Assembly (NCBI RefSeq): GCF_020177595.1
Contig: NZ_JAHTBL010000008.1
Span: 121,043-185,042, forward strand
Direction of reading: 5' to 3'
From: Cognatishimia sp. MH4019
GTDB taxonomy: Bacteria > Pseudomonadota > Alphaproteobacteria > Rhodobacterales > Rhodobacteraceae
Length of the DNA stretch: 64,000 nucleotides
The translations under genes and the position numbers were made by a program. Of this stretch, positions 43,706-51,796 are shown piece after piece. How positions within the stretch are numbered: the stretch's first letter is position 1; each line of letters starts with the position of its first letter. The notes below the pieces were generated by a model. That model was not told the DNA's origin. It saw only the letters and a program-made list of their open reading frames with translations, and searched no databases.

Positions 43706-44520
43706 CCGACAGGCCCAAGCGCGACTGGGATGATGCCTATGCGAATATGGCGCATATTCCGGGGTCAGAGGCACTGCCCGCGCAATGGGCAGCGGAGGCT
43801 TCGGCCTATCAGGCGAGCGGTGTGCGGATCGACGAGGACATCGCTTATGGCGATCATCCGCGGGAGCGGTTTGATCTGGTGCACCCGGATGGAGACCCTA
43901 AAGGCCTCGTCGTGTTTGTGCATGGCGGCTATTGGGTAAGGCTGGACAAGTCCTACTGGACGCATTTCGCAGAAGGGCTGCGGGCGTCGGGTTGGGCCGT
44001 TGCGATGGTGCAGTATACGTTGGCTCCTGAGGCGCGGATTGGGCAGATCACGCGGCAGATCGGGGCCGCGATTGCGAAAGCGGCGGAGTTGATCGACGGT
44101 CCGATCCGGTTGGCGGGTCATTCGGCGGGCGGGCATCTGGTCTCGCGCATGGTGTGTGCGGATAGCCCTTTGTCGGAGGCTGTGATGGCGCGCGTCGTGC
44201 GCACGGTGTCGATCAGCGGATTGCATGATTTGCGGCCCCTGATGTGGACGGAGATGAACGCGGACTTGCGGCTGGACGAGGCGGAAGCTGTGGCCGAAAG
44301 TGCGGTACTCCAACGCCCGCATCCCAACGCCAACATCACCGCGTGGGTCGGGGGCGGTGAACGGCCGGAGTTCATTCGCCAATCGCAACTCTTGGCGTTG
44401 ATGTGGGAGGGGCTGGGCGCGACCGTCGACTGTGTTGTCGATGGCAGCCACGATCATTTCACGGTTCTGGATGGGCTGCGTGATGCGCAAGGGGCGCTGA
44501 CGCAGGCGATCCTTGCATAA
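43702..44520 (+). CDS. Kynurenine formamidase (arylformamidase), alpha/beta-hydrolase type
   Basis: 272 aa. The HGGYW oxyanion motif is at 74-78, nucleophile Ser141 in GHSAGGHLVSR, and the late His in DGSHDHFTVLDG. This is the animal-type (AFMID-like) fold, not the metal-dependent KynB fold of many bacteria. It hydrolyses N-formylkynurenine to kynurenine and formate. Function is supported by tryptophan dioxygenase and kynureninase just downstream. ATGA overlap with the upstream fusion gene. Confidence 0.88.
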   Translation: MTDRPKRDWDDAYANMAHIPGSEALPAQWAAEASAYQASGVRIDEDIAYGDHPRERFDLVHPDGDPKGLVVFVHGGYWVRLDKSYWTHFAEGLRASGWAVAMVQYTLAPEARIGQITRQIGAAIAKAAELIDGPIRLAGHSAGGHLVSRMVCADSPLSEAVMARVVRTVSISGLHDLRPLMWTEMNADLRLDEAEAVAESAVLQRPHPNANITAWVGGGERPEFIRQSQLLALMWEGLGATVDCVVDGSHDHFTVLDGLRDAQGALTQAILA

Positions 44521-44575
44521 AATGGAGTATCGCGGATCGGATATGATAGGATCCATCGCAGAGAGGAGCTGTGAG

Positions 44576-44647
44576 ATGTCTGGATCGCAGGTGAAACGAA
44601 GCAGGCGAGATGGCCAAAAGCTCCGCGTGATCGAAGGTGCCCTGTGA
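44576..44647 (+). CDS. 23-codon leader ORF coupled to tryptophan dioxygenase
   Basis: ATG 44576 is preceded at 7 nt by the strong Shine-Dalgarno GAGAGGAG (44561-44568). The peptide is basic ([23 protein letters not shown]) and its TGA stop overlaps the GTG start of the dioxygenase by 4 bp (GTGA, 44644-44647). It contains no Trp, so it is not a classical attenuation leader. It may couple translation of the weakly started dioxygenase to ribosomes loading at a strong site. Expression is unproven. Confidence 0.45.
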   Translation: MSGSQVKRSRRDGQKLRVIEGAL

Positions 44648-45474
44648 GCGGGTATGACCCATCACGCGACGGTGCGAAAATGTCCTTTGCCAAGTACATG
44701 TCCTATGGCGATTATCTGTCGCTTGATCCGATCCTTGGCGCGCAGAACATGCGATCGGACGCCCATGACGAGATGCTGTTCATCATCCAGCATCAGACGT
44801 CCGAGTTGTGGATGCGCCTTGCCTTGCATGAGCTGACAACCGCGCGGGAAGCGCTGGCGCAGGGTGCGTTTCCCAAGACGTTCAAGATGCTTGCGCGGGT
44901 GGCGCGGATATTTGAGCAGCTCAACAGCGCGTGGGACGTTTTGCGCACGATGACGCCCAGCGAATACACGCAGTTTCGCGACGATCTGGGAGCGTCTTCA
45001 GGGTTTCAGTCGCATCAGTATCGGTTGATCGAGTTCGTGTTGGGCAATCGCAATCGCGCGATGATGAAGGTGCATGAGCACCGGCCTGAGCTTCACCATA
45101 TGTTGGGACAAGAGCTGGAGACAAAATCGCTGTATCACGTCGCTTTGGATACGTTGGCGGCAGAGTTAGACGTCACGTTTGACCCGCAAACCTATCGTCT
45201 GGATCAGCCCCATCAAGCGAGCACTGAAGTCATGGACGCGTGGACGGTGATTTACCGTGATCCCGGCGCGCATTGGGCGCTGTATGAACTGGCCGAAAAG
45301 TTGGTCGATCTTGAGGATTACTTCCGCCGTTGGCGCTTTAATCATGTGACGACCGTTGAACGGATCATCGGGTTTAAACGCGGCACAGGTGGCACATCGG
45401 GCGTGAAATACCTCCGTAAGATGCTGGAAGTGGAGCTTTTCCCGGAACTTTGGAAAATGCGAGGACATCTATGA
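44644..45474 (+). CDS. kynA: Tryptophan 2,3-dioxygenase
   Basis: 276 aa from GTG 44644; the family usually begins with a YDP...MSF...MSYGDYL stretch, which this start includes (the ATG at 44680 would lose it). Active-site His50 in [11 protein letters not shown], haem-ligand His234 in [16 protein letters not shown], substrate loop [13 protein letters not shown]. It oxidises L-tryptophan to N-formylkynurenine with O2, the first step of the kynurenine pathway. It overlaps the leader ORF before it and kynU after it by 4 bp each. Confidence 0.95.
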   Translation: MSGYDPSRDGAKMSFAKYMSYGDYLSLDPILGAQNMRSDAHDEMLFIIQHQTSELWMRLALHELTTAREALAQGAFPKTFKMLARVARIFEQLNSAWDVLRTMTPSEYTQFRDDLGASSGFQSHQYRLIEFVLGNRNRAMMKVHEHRPELHHMLGQELETKSLYHVALDTLAAELDVTFDPQTYRLDQPHQASTEVMDAWTVIYRDPGAHWALYELAEKLVDLEDYFRRWRFNHVTTVERIIGFKRGTGGTSGVKYLRKMLEVELFPELWKMRGHL

Positions 45475-46673
45475 AAGATGCAATGACGTCATTGCCGATG
45501 AAAGACAAGTTCATGCTGCCAGAGGGGGTGATCTATCTGGATGGCAACTCCCTTGGGCCGTTGCCGAAATCGGTAGCGCCGCGCGTGGCCGAGATGGTCA
45601 CCGGTGAGTGGGGGCAGCATCTGATCCGGGGCTGGAACGTCGATGACTGGATGGGTCAGCCGATGCGCGTTGGCAATCAGGTGGGCCGTCTGATCGGCGC
45701 GCCGGAAGGGTCTGTCGTGATGGGCGACACGCTGTCGGTGAAGGTGTACCAGGCTTTGTCCGCTGCTGTGCAGATGCGCCCGGATCGCAAAGTGATCTTG
45801 TCAGATAGCGGGAACTTTCCGTCTGATCTTTACATGGCGCAAGGGCTGATTGCGCAGTTGGGTCAAGGGCATGAGTTGCGGATCGTTGCACCCGAGCAGG
45901 TGATGGACGCGCTGACCGACGAGATTGCTGTCGCGATGATCACGCAGGTCGATTACCGCACCGGTCGAATGCATGACATGGCGGCGATGACGGCGAAGGC
46001 GCATGGGGCAGGCGTGGTGATGCTTTGGGATCTGGCCCATAGTGCGGGCGCGGTGCCGGTTGATTTGCAGGGCAGCGGCTGCGAATTTGCGGTGGGCTGC
46101 ACGTATAAATACCTCAACGGTGGGCCGGGTGCGCCCGCGTTTATCTATGTGCGCCCCGATCTGGTCGAAGACATTATGCCAGCCATGTCAGGCTGGTTGG
46201 GCCATGCTGCGCCGTTTGCGTTTGAGACGGAATATCGCCCCGCTAAGGATATCGAGCGGATGCGCGTTGGGACGCCGCCGGTGGTGCAGATGACCGCGCT
46301 GGAGGAAGCCCTGACGCTGTGGGATGGTCTTGATATGGCGGATGTACGCGCAGCGAGTGTGGCGCTTTGCGAGACATTTATCGCGGAGGTGGAGGCGCGC
46401 TGTCCGGACTTGCGTCTTGCCAGCCCGCGTGACGCGGCGATGCGGGGCAGTCAGGTGTCATTCCATTTTGAGCATGGCTATGCGGCGATGCAGGCGCTGA
46501 TATCCAAAGGGGTAATCGGGGATTTCCGAGCGCCGGATATTATGCGGTTCGGCTTCACGCCGCTCTACATCGACGACGCGGATGTGCGCGCCGCGGTGGG
46601 CATTCTGGAGGATGTTCTGAGCAATCGCTTGTGGGATCGTGCTGAGTTCAAAACGACCAGTCGGGTGACGTAA
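45471..46673 (+). CDS. kynU: Kynureninase
   Basis: 400 aa from ATG 45471, which overlaps the kynA stop as ATGA. PLP enzyme: [12 protein letters not shown] near the N-terminus, [14 protein letters not shown]-Asp in [15 protein letters not shown], and Schiff-base Lys213 in [15 protein letters not shown]. It cleaves kynurenine to anthranilate and alanine. Its product is the substrate of the CoA ligase at 33276-34910, linking the tryptophan half and the anthranilate half of the cluster. It converges on the AI-2E-type exporter gene, with only 2 bp between stops. Confidence 0.95.
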   Translation: MKDAMTSLPMKDKFMLPEGVIYLDGNSLGPLPKSVAPRVAEMVTGEWGQHLIRGWNVDDWMGQPMRVGNQVGRLIGAPEGSVVMGDTLSVKVYQALSAAVQMRPDRKVILSDSGNFPSDLYMAQGLIAQLGQGHELRIVAPEQVMDALTDEIAVAMITQVDYRTGRMHDMAAMTAKAHGAGVVMLWDLAHSAGAVPVDLQGSGCEFAVGCTYKYLNGGPGAPAFIYVRPDLVEDIMPAMSGWLGHAAPFAFETEYRPAKDIERMRVGTPPVVQMTALEEALTLWDGLDMADVRAASVALCETFIAEVEARCPDLRLASPRDAAMRGSQVSFHFEHGYAAMQALISKGVIGDFRAPDIMRFGFTPLYIDDADVRAAVGILEDVLSNRLWDRAEFKTTSRVT

Positions 46674-46675
46674 GT

Positions 46676-47764
46676 CTAAAGCGGCCTGTGGCTTTTGTCG
46701 GCCACGCCCAGGAAATTACCGATCTTGTTGAGCGACGAGAAATTCTCGCATACGACTTTGAACACAAGCAACACCGGCACGGCGACAAGCGCGCCTGCGA
46801 TGCCCCAGATCCAGGCCCATAAAACAATGGTCAGGAAAACGGCGACGATGTTCAATTCCATCCGTTTGCCGACCAGATAGGGTGTGATGAACTGGGCCTC
46901 GGTTGAGGTCAGGATCTGATAGACCAATGGCGCCAGCAACGCATAGGAGAGCGCGTCAAAATAGACGATCGCGTGCACGCCGACCAAAAGCGTTCCGATA
47001 ATGCCGCCCAGAATAGGTAGGTAATTCAACAAGAATGCAGCGATGCCCCAGATGTAGGCATATTCGAGGCCCAGAAGATAGAGCGCGGTGGCCACGACCA
47101 GACCAAGACCCGCATTGATAAGCGTGATCGTCAGAAGATAACGCGAGACGCGGCGTTCGATGTCGTAGACGGTGGTCAGCGCGCGCTTCTTGTCGCTCAT
47201 TTTTTGGAAGGTTTGCACCAGTTTGGTGTAGAACAGATCACCCGATGACAGCAGAAACAGCGCGAGGATCATTGCCACGCCGATCGAGATAATCATGTTC
47301 GCCGCGTGGGTGAGCACCGAGGTTAGCAAGGGCGGCTGTTGCACCACGACCTCTGGCGAGCTTTCGCCAGCGGGGGCGGCCATGTCCTCGACCTGTTCGG
47401 AGGCGTCTTTGACGGTTTCAATGGCCTCGGTGACATTGGTCAGTTTATAGCGCAACTCCTGCAGAATGCCGGGAATGTCCTGTGACCACGCGCGGGCCGT
47501 GCCGCCTGCGAAAAAGATCACTGCCAGAACGGCGCCAGTTGTCAGAACGATGAGCAACACGGCGCCTATTGAGGCCGGCAGGCCGAGACTTTGCAGGCTA
47601 CGGTTGATCGGGCTGAGTGTGAGTGCGATCAAAAAGCCGAGCATGATCGGCAAGACCAGATCTTTCGCCAGATAAGCGGTGGCAAAGATCAAGATGGTGA
47701 TCAACACAGTGACACCCCGGCGCAAAGCCCGGATGTCTTCTGGCAGCGTTGTTCTTTTTGTCAT
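46676..47764 (-). CDS. AI-2E-family transporter
   Basis: 362 aa from ATG 47764, preceded by GAGGGG. Seven or eight membrane helices arranged 3+5, with a soluble charged loop at about 105-160 (EAIETVKDASEQVEDMAAPA) and the family core YLPILGGIIGTLLVGVHA and TPYLVGKRMELNIVAVFLTI. Members include TqsA (autoinducer-2 export) and Na+/H+ antiporters, so the cargo is unknown. It does not seem functionally tied to kynU, with which it converges. Confidence 0.85.
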   Translation of the reverse strand: MTKRTTLPEDIRALRRGVTVLITILIFATAYLAKDLVLPIMLGFLIALTLSPINRSLQSLGLPASIGAVLLIVLTTGAVLAVIFFAGGTARAWSQDIPGILQELRYKLTNVTEAIETVKDASEQVEDMAAPAGESSPEVVVQQPPLLTSVLTHAANMIISIGVAMILALFLLSSGDLFYTKLVQTFQKMSDKKRALTTVYDIERRVSRYLLTITLINAGLGLVVATALYLLGLEYAYIWGIAAFLLNYLPILGGIIGTLLVGVHAIVYFDALSYALLAPLVYQILTSTEAQFITPYLVGKRMELNIVAVFLTIVLWAWIWGIAGALVAVPVLLVFKVVCENFSSLNKIGNFLGVADKSHRPL

Positions 47765-47792
47765 GTGGCCCCTCGTCGTCGCGCCGTATGGA

Positions 47793-47867
47793 TCAGCGCA
47801 GACCGAAGAAAGACAGGATGAACAGAACGACCACGACAAGGCCAACGATATAGATGATGCGGTTCAT
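47793..47867 (-). CDS. 24-aa single-helix membrane peptide
   Basis: The peptide begins MNRIIYIVGLVVVVLF and ends ILSFFGLR, one hydrophobic helix with a positively charged residue at each end. GGGAGGG lies 6-12 nt before the ATG at 47867, a near-ideal ribosome-binding site. It is followed 28 bp later by the AI-2E-type transporter gene and may belong to the same message. I recall very similar tiny proteins in other alphaproteobacteria; the function is unknown. Confidence 0.7.
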   Translation of the reverse strand: MNRIIYIVGLVVVVLFILSFFGLR

Positions 47868-47997
47868 AGGAACCCTCCCGATGTTATGGAAGCAGTCGGG
47901 CCAAATCGAGTGATGCGGTCCGTCTTCCTGTGCAGAGGAACGTGTCAGATGACATATTGGTTCCATTGCGCAGCGCGTCGGGTTGGGGCGTGGCTGG

Positions 47998-49290
47998 TTA
48001 GGCTTTTTGAGGTGCGCCAGCCACGTAAGTTTGCACAATCGCGCGGTCATCGCCCATCATTTGCAGAATGAATAGCTCTTCCTCCAGTGTCTCGGCGCGC
48101 TCCATCCGCAGGGCCATGGCGGGCGTAGCGTGCGCGTCAAGCACGACGATATCGGCCTCGGTCCCCGCCTCAAGTGTGCCAATCCGGTCGGACATGCCCA
48201 ATACCGCCGCATTGCCGCGGGTGATCCAGTCGAAGGCTTGCAAGGCGTGCAGGCTCTGGTTCTGAAGTTGCAGGATTTTGTAGCTCTCGTTGAGGGTTTG
48301 CAGCATCGAGTAGCTGGTGCCGCCGCCGATATCCGTAGCGATCCCGCTTGTGATGCCGCGCTCGCGCAGGCCCGCCTCATCAAAAAGACCGCTGCCCAGA
48401 AAGAGGTTCGAGGTGGGGCAGAATACCGGGTGAGACCCGGTCTCGGCCAGGGCCGCAATCTCGCGCGGTTCAAGGTGGATGGCATGGCCCAGCATCGTGC
48501 GCGGGCCAAGCAGGCCGTAGCTTTCGTAGATGTCGAGATAGTCGCGGGCGTCCGGGTAAAGGCGCTTGGTTTCTTCGATCTCGGCGTGGTTCTCGGACAG
48601 GTGGGTTTGAACGAAACAGGTCGGATTTTCCTGAACCAGCGCGCGGGCCACTTCAAGCTGCTCTGGGCTTGAGGTGATCGCGAAACGTGGCGTGATCGCA
48701 TAGCTGAGCCGCCCGGTATCGTGCCAGTCTGCGACCAGCGCCTTGCTGTCATCATAGCTCGATTGCGGTGTGTCATGGACGGCGGGGGCGGCGTTGCGGT
48801 CCATCATCGTCTTGCCAGCAATCATCCGCATGTTGCGAGAGCTGGCTTCGGAGAAGAGAGCTTCTGCCGAGGATTTATGCACCGAGCAAAACGCAACCGC
48901 TGTGGTCGTGCCATGATCGGTCAGCAGATCGCAGAAGCGGCGCGCCATGGCGCGGCTGTGTTGGGCATCGCCGTAATCGGCTTCGGTGGGGAACGTGTAA
49001 TTATTCAGCCAATCAAGCAGTTGCGCACCCCAGCTGGCCACGACCTGCATTTGCGGAAAATGGATATGCATGTCGATGAAGCCTGCCATCAACAGATGGG
49101 GGCGATGGTCAACGGTTTGTGCGCGCGGCGCTTGCGCTGCGATATCGGCATAGTCGCCCGAGGCGATGATCTGACCCTCAGACAGCAGCAGCGCGCCGTC
49201 TTCGATATACGTATAGGCGTCGGTGTCGCTGGCATCTTGCGGGCGGTGATTGAAGCTCAGAACGCGGCCGCGCAGGAGGGTCTGTGTCAT
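47998..49290 (-). CDS. guaD: Guanine deaminase
   Basis: 430 aa from ATG 49290. Amidohydrolase fold: metal ligands in GFIDMHIHFPQMQV, the GuaD-type segment FCSVHKSSAEALF, QTHLSENHAEIEETKRLYPD (metal His), and the late Asp in GIATDIGGGTSYSML. It deaminates guanine to xanthine, the substrate of the xanthine dehydrogenase encoded just upstream on the same strand. The last gene of the purine group, it follows the NCS2 permease after 66 bp. An in-frame start 19 codons earlier is unlikely. Confidence 0.93.
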   Translation of the reverse strand: MTQTLLRGRVLSFNHRPQDASDTDAYTYIEDGALLLSEGQIIASGDYADIAAQAPRAQTVDHRPHLLMAGFIDMHIHFPQMQVVASWGAQLLDWLNNYTFPTEADYGDAQHSRAMARRFCDLLTDHGTTTAVAFCSVHKSSAEALFSEASSRNMRMIAGKTMMDRNAAPAVHDTPQSSYDDSKALVADWHDTGRLSYAITPRFAITSSPEQLEVARALVQENPTCFVQTHLSENHAEIEETKRLYPDARDYLDIYESYGLLGPRTMLGHAIHLEPREIAALAETGSHPVFCPTSNLFLGSGLFDEAGLRERGITSGIATDIGGGTSYSMLQTLNESYKILQLQNQSLHALQAFDWITRGNAAVLGMSDRIGTLEAGTEADIVVLDAHATPAMALRMERAETLEEELFILQMMGDDRAIVQTYVAGAPQKA

Positions 49291-49356
49291 AGGTCTGTCC
49301 GTTGATAGAGAAAGGCTGGCGCAGGGAATGCGCCCGCCTGTTGGCATGGATGCCGG

Positions 49357-50940
49357 TTACTTTTCGGGCATCAGGTCGGGCTCGTCCGGGACGATAATGC
49401 GGTTCTCAAGGTCTTCCTTCGGGGCAAGCCGAGGGTAGATCGCGAGGAACGCGCCCATGATCAGGTAGCCGATAGTGATCCCGTCAAATTGCGGCATCTG
49501 CAGGCTGGGTCCATGAATGATCCCCACCGAGGACATCGCGGCAGCGGCAAAGGCAAATCCGGCTGCATTGTTGAAGCGCGCGTCGATGATGCTCGCTGCA
49601 ATCGCGCCCCAGACCAGACCTGTGATGATCGCACCTTGGGCAAGGGCCAGATGGCCGTCATAATGCGCGCCTTCCATCAGCAGGGCGGCGGTCAGCTCGG
49701 CGTCGCCCAAAGCGGGCAGCCCTTCGACACCGGTATTGCGCAGCGCATTCACAAGCGAGCCCCATTTGGTGATGAGGAAGCTCGAGATATGCGGCAGGAT
49801 CGCGATCGAGACAGCGGCCATGTGTTCAGGTTTGACGCTGAACGCCGTATTCGTGATCAGGCTGACCGAGACAAAGACGAGCACCGGTGCGGCCGCCGCC
49901 ACAGGGATCAGCCCGTTGATAAAGGCGAGGAAGCCGAAGAAGGCTGCAAAGCCAATCACGCCTGCCACGCCGATGATATAGCCCGCATGGGCCTCAAGGC
50001 GCTTATAGGCCGGGTGGCCGATATAGACCGTCGTCGGGAAGGGGGAGCCGAAGATTGCACCGATCATCGTGCCTGCACCATCAGTGACCTGGCACATGCC
50101 AACCGGGTAGCTGTCGCCCGCGGCTTCTGCGCTTTCCACGTTGTTCATGGTTTCGATGAAGTTGTAGATCTGCACCGGGACCAGCACGAGGAACAACTCG
50201 GGGTTGGCAAAGAGATACTGCACGCCTGCGATCACGTCACCGATGTAAGGCAGAGGCGGGTAGAAGCCGATGCCGTCCAGCTCAAGCGAAGACTGGCCAA
50301 GGATGATCGCGCAGATTGTTCCGATGCCGATGGCCAGCAGACCGGCGGGTATGTTGAAGGGCAGACGGAAGCGGCCGATCAGACCCCAGAGGATGATGAC
50401 GAGCGACGAAAAACCGATGATCGGGTTCTCGAAGATCTGGCTGAGCGGGACGGAGCCGATGAAGACTAGGGCGATGCCACACAGCGTGCCAAGCATACCT
50501 GCACGCGGTGTCACGCGCTTAAGGAACGGTCCGACGATCGCGCCGAAGGCGGCGACGATACCGCCCATGAAGCCAGCGCCGATGCCCACTTGCCACGCAA
50601 GAACCGCGTCTTGTGTGGACCAGTAAATCGGGCCGATCACGCCGAAGAGATAGACGAACATGACCGGGGTCGAGATGCCGTAGGGCAGGGCGGTGACGTC
50701 CTGGCCGGTGCGTTCAGCGACGCGTTTGGCCATCAGCGTATAGACCGCGACACCAGCAAGAATGGCGATGGCGGCACCGGGCACGATGCGTCCGTAGACG
50801 ATCTCGGCGGGCATCTGGAAGACGAACTGACAGATGGCAGAGAGCACCATCAGGTTTACGAGGTTGTCTGTGAAAAGAGCCCAGAAGGCGCTGAAATCGC
50901 TCCGACTGAATAATCGGTAGCTATAAGGTTGGGTCGTCAT
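49357..50940 (-). CDS. NCS2-family purine permease (AzgA-like)
   Basis: 527 aa with about 12-14 membrane helices. NCS2 features: GRIVPGAAIAILAGVAVYTL, ALPYGISTPVMFVYLFGVIG, VQIYNFIETMNNVESAEAAG with the conserved substrate-helix Glu, and an extramembrane linker before the last helices. It probably imports xanthine, guanine or hypoxanthine for the adjacent xanthine dehydrogenase and guanine deaminase. It overlaps xdhC by 20 bp, so the two are on one message. Confidence 0.87.
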   Translation of the reverse strand: MTTQPYSYRLFSRSDFSAFWALFTDNLVNLMVLSAICQFVFQMPAEIVYGRIVPGAAIAILAGVAVYTLMAKRVAERTGQDVTALPYGISTPVMFVYLFGVIGPIYWSTQDAVLAWQVGIGAGFMGGIVAAFGAIVGPFLKRVTPRAGMLGTLCGIALVFIGSVPLSQIFENPIIGFSSLVIILWGLIGRFRLPFNIPAGLLAIGIGTICAIILGQSSLELDGIGFYPPLPYIGDVIAGVQYLFANPELFLVLVPVQIYNFIETMNNVESAEAAGDSYPVGMCQVTDGAGTMIGAIFGSPFPTTVYIGHPAYKRLEAHAGYIIGVAGVIGFAAFFGFLAFINGLIPVAAAAPVLVFVSVSLITNTAFSVKPEHMAAVSIAILPHISSFLITKWGSLVNALRNTGVEGLPALGDAELTAALLMEGAHYDGHLALAQGAIITGLVWGAIAASIIDARFNNAAGFAFAAAAMSSVGIIHGPSLQMPQFDGITIGYLIMGAFLAIYPRLAPKEDLENRIIVPDEPDLMPEK

Positions 50941-51793
50941 TTGGGGAAGTCCTCACTGTCGGATGGTTCGGGCTCTTTTTGTTTTTGTGGAGCCTCTTGG
51001 AATTTTGGTGAGAGGTCAGTGCGGCCATCACTTCTGCGGTGATGAAGGCTGCGATGATTTCGGGGCGCTTGTCGGCGCTGCCTTGGGCGCCCATCGGGCA
51101 GGTCAGTGCGGCGGTCGAAATGTGTGGGGCGGTGTCGCGGCAAAAGCGGTCAAACCGCGCGCGTTTTGTGGCCGATCCGATCATGCCGACATAGGCGGCA
51201 TCGCCACGGGCGAGAGCCTCGGACGCCAGCAGGAAATCGAGCGCGTGGTCATGGGTGAGCACGATAAAGGCGCTGCCTGCGGGGGCTTGGCGTAGCTCGG
51301 CCTCGGGCAGGGGGCAAAGGCAGTGTTCGACTTGATCGGTGGCTTGGGACAGCTCGTCTGCGCGGCTGTCGATAAGGATCGCGCGCACGGGCAGATGGGC
51401 GAAAAATTGTGCCAGCGCGCGGCCGACATGACCGGCACCGTGGATTTGCACGACAGGGCGCGCGGCTTGGGCCTTGGCATCTGCTTCGAGGGCTGCGGCA
51501 CGGGATGCGCGGTCCATCAGGGTCAGGCTCAACTCAACCCGACCGCCGCAGCATTGGCCGATCTCCGGTCCCAGCGGGACGTCCATCTCGGCTTCGGTGA
51601 CACCCTTGCGCAGCAGCGCGCGGGCCTTGTCGATGGCCATATACTCCAACTGCCCGCCGCCGATGGTGCCGCGCATCGCGTTGTCTGCGACATACATCGT
51701 GGCCCCCACTTCGCGCGGTGACGAGCCACGCACGCGGGTCAGGGTGACGGTGATGACAGCGCTGTGCTGGGACAGGAAATCGGCAAGCGTCAT
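50921..51793 (-). CDS. xdhC: Xanthine dehydrogenase accessory protein XdhC
   Basis: 290 aa. N-terminal XdhC/CoxI domain (SAVITVTLTRVRGSSPREVG, GTIGGGQLEYMAI) and a C-terminal Rossmann domain (VVQIHGAGHVGRALAQFFAH). XdhC binds the molybdenum cofactor and supports its sulfuration before insertion into xanthine dehydrogenase. The last 40 or so residues are basic and lower in complexity (HQNSKRLHKNKKSPNHPT), an unusual extension that overlaps the start of the permease gene. Three bases separate it from xdhB. Confidence 0.92.
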   Translation of the reverse strand: MTLADFLSQHSAVITVTLTRVRGSSPREVGATMYVADNAMRGTIGGGQLEYMAIDKARALLRKGVTEAEMDVPLGPEIGQCCGGRVELSLTLMDRASRAAALEADAKAQAARPVVQIHGAGHVGRALAQFFAHLPVRAILIDSRADELSQATDQVEHCLCPLPEAELRQAPAGSAFIVLTHDHALDFLLASEALARGDAAYVGMIGSATKRARFDRFCRDTAPHISTAALTCPMGAQGSADKRPEIIAAFITAEVMAALTSHQNSKRLHKNKKSPNHPTVRTSPNDDPTL

Positions 51794-51796
51794 GGC

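Noticed and set aside
43702..44520. Metal-dependent KynB-type formamidase
   Set aside because: No HxGTHxD metal motif; the protein is an alpha/beta-hydrolase with HGGYW and GHSAG.
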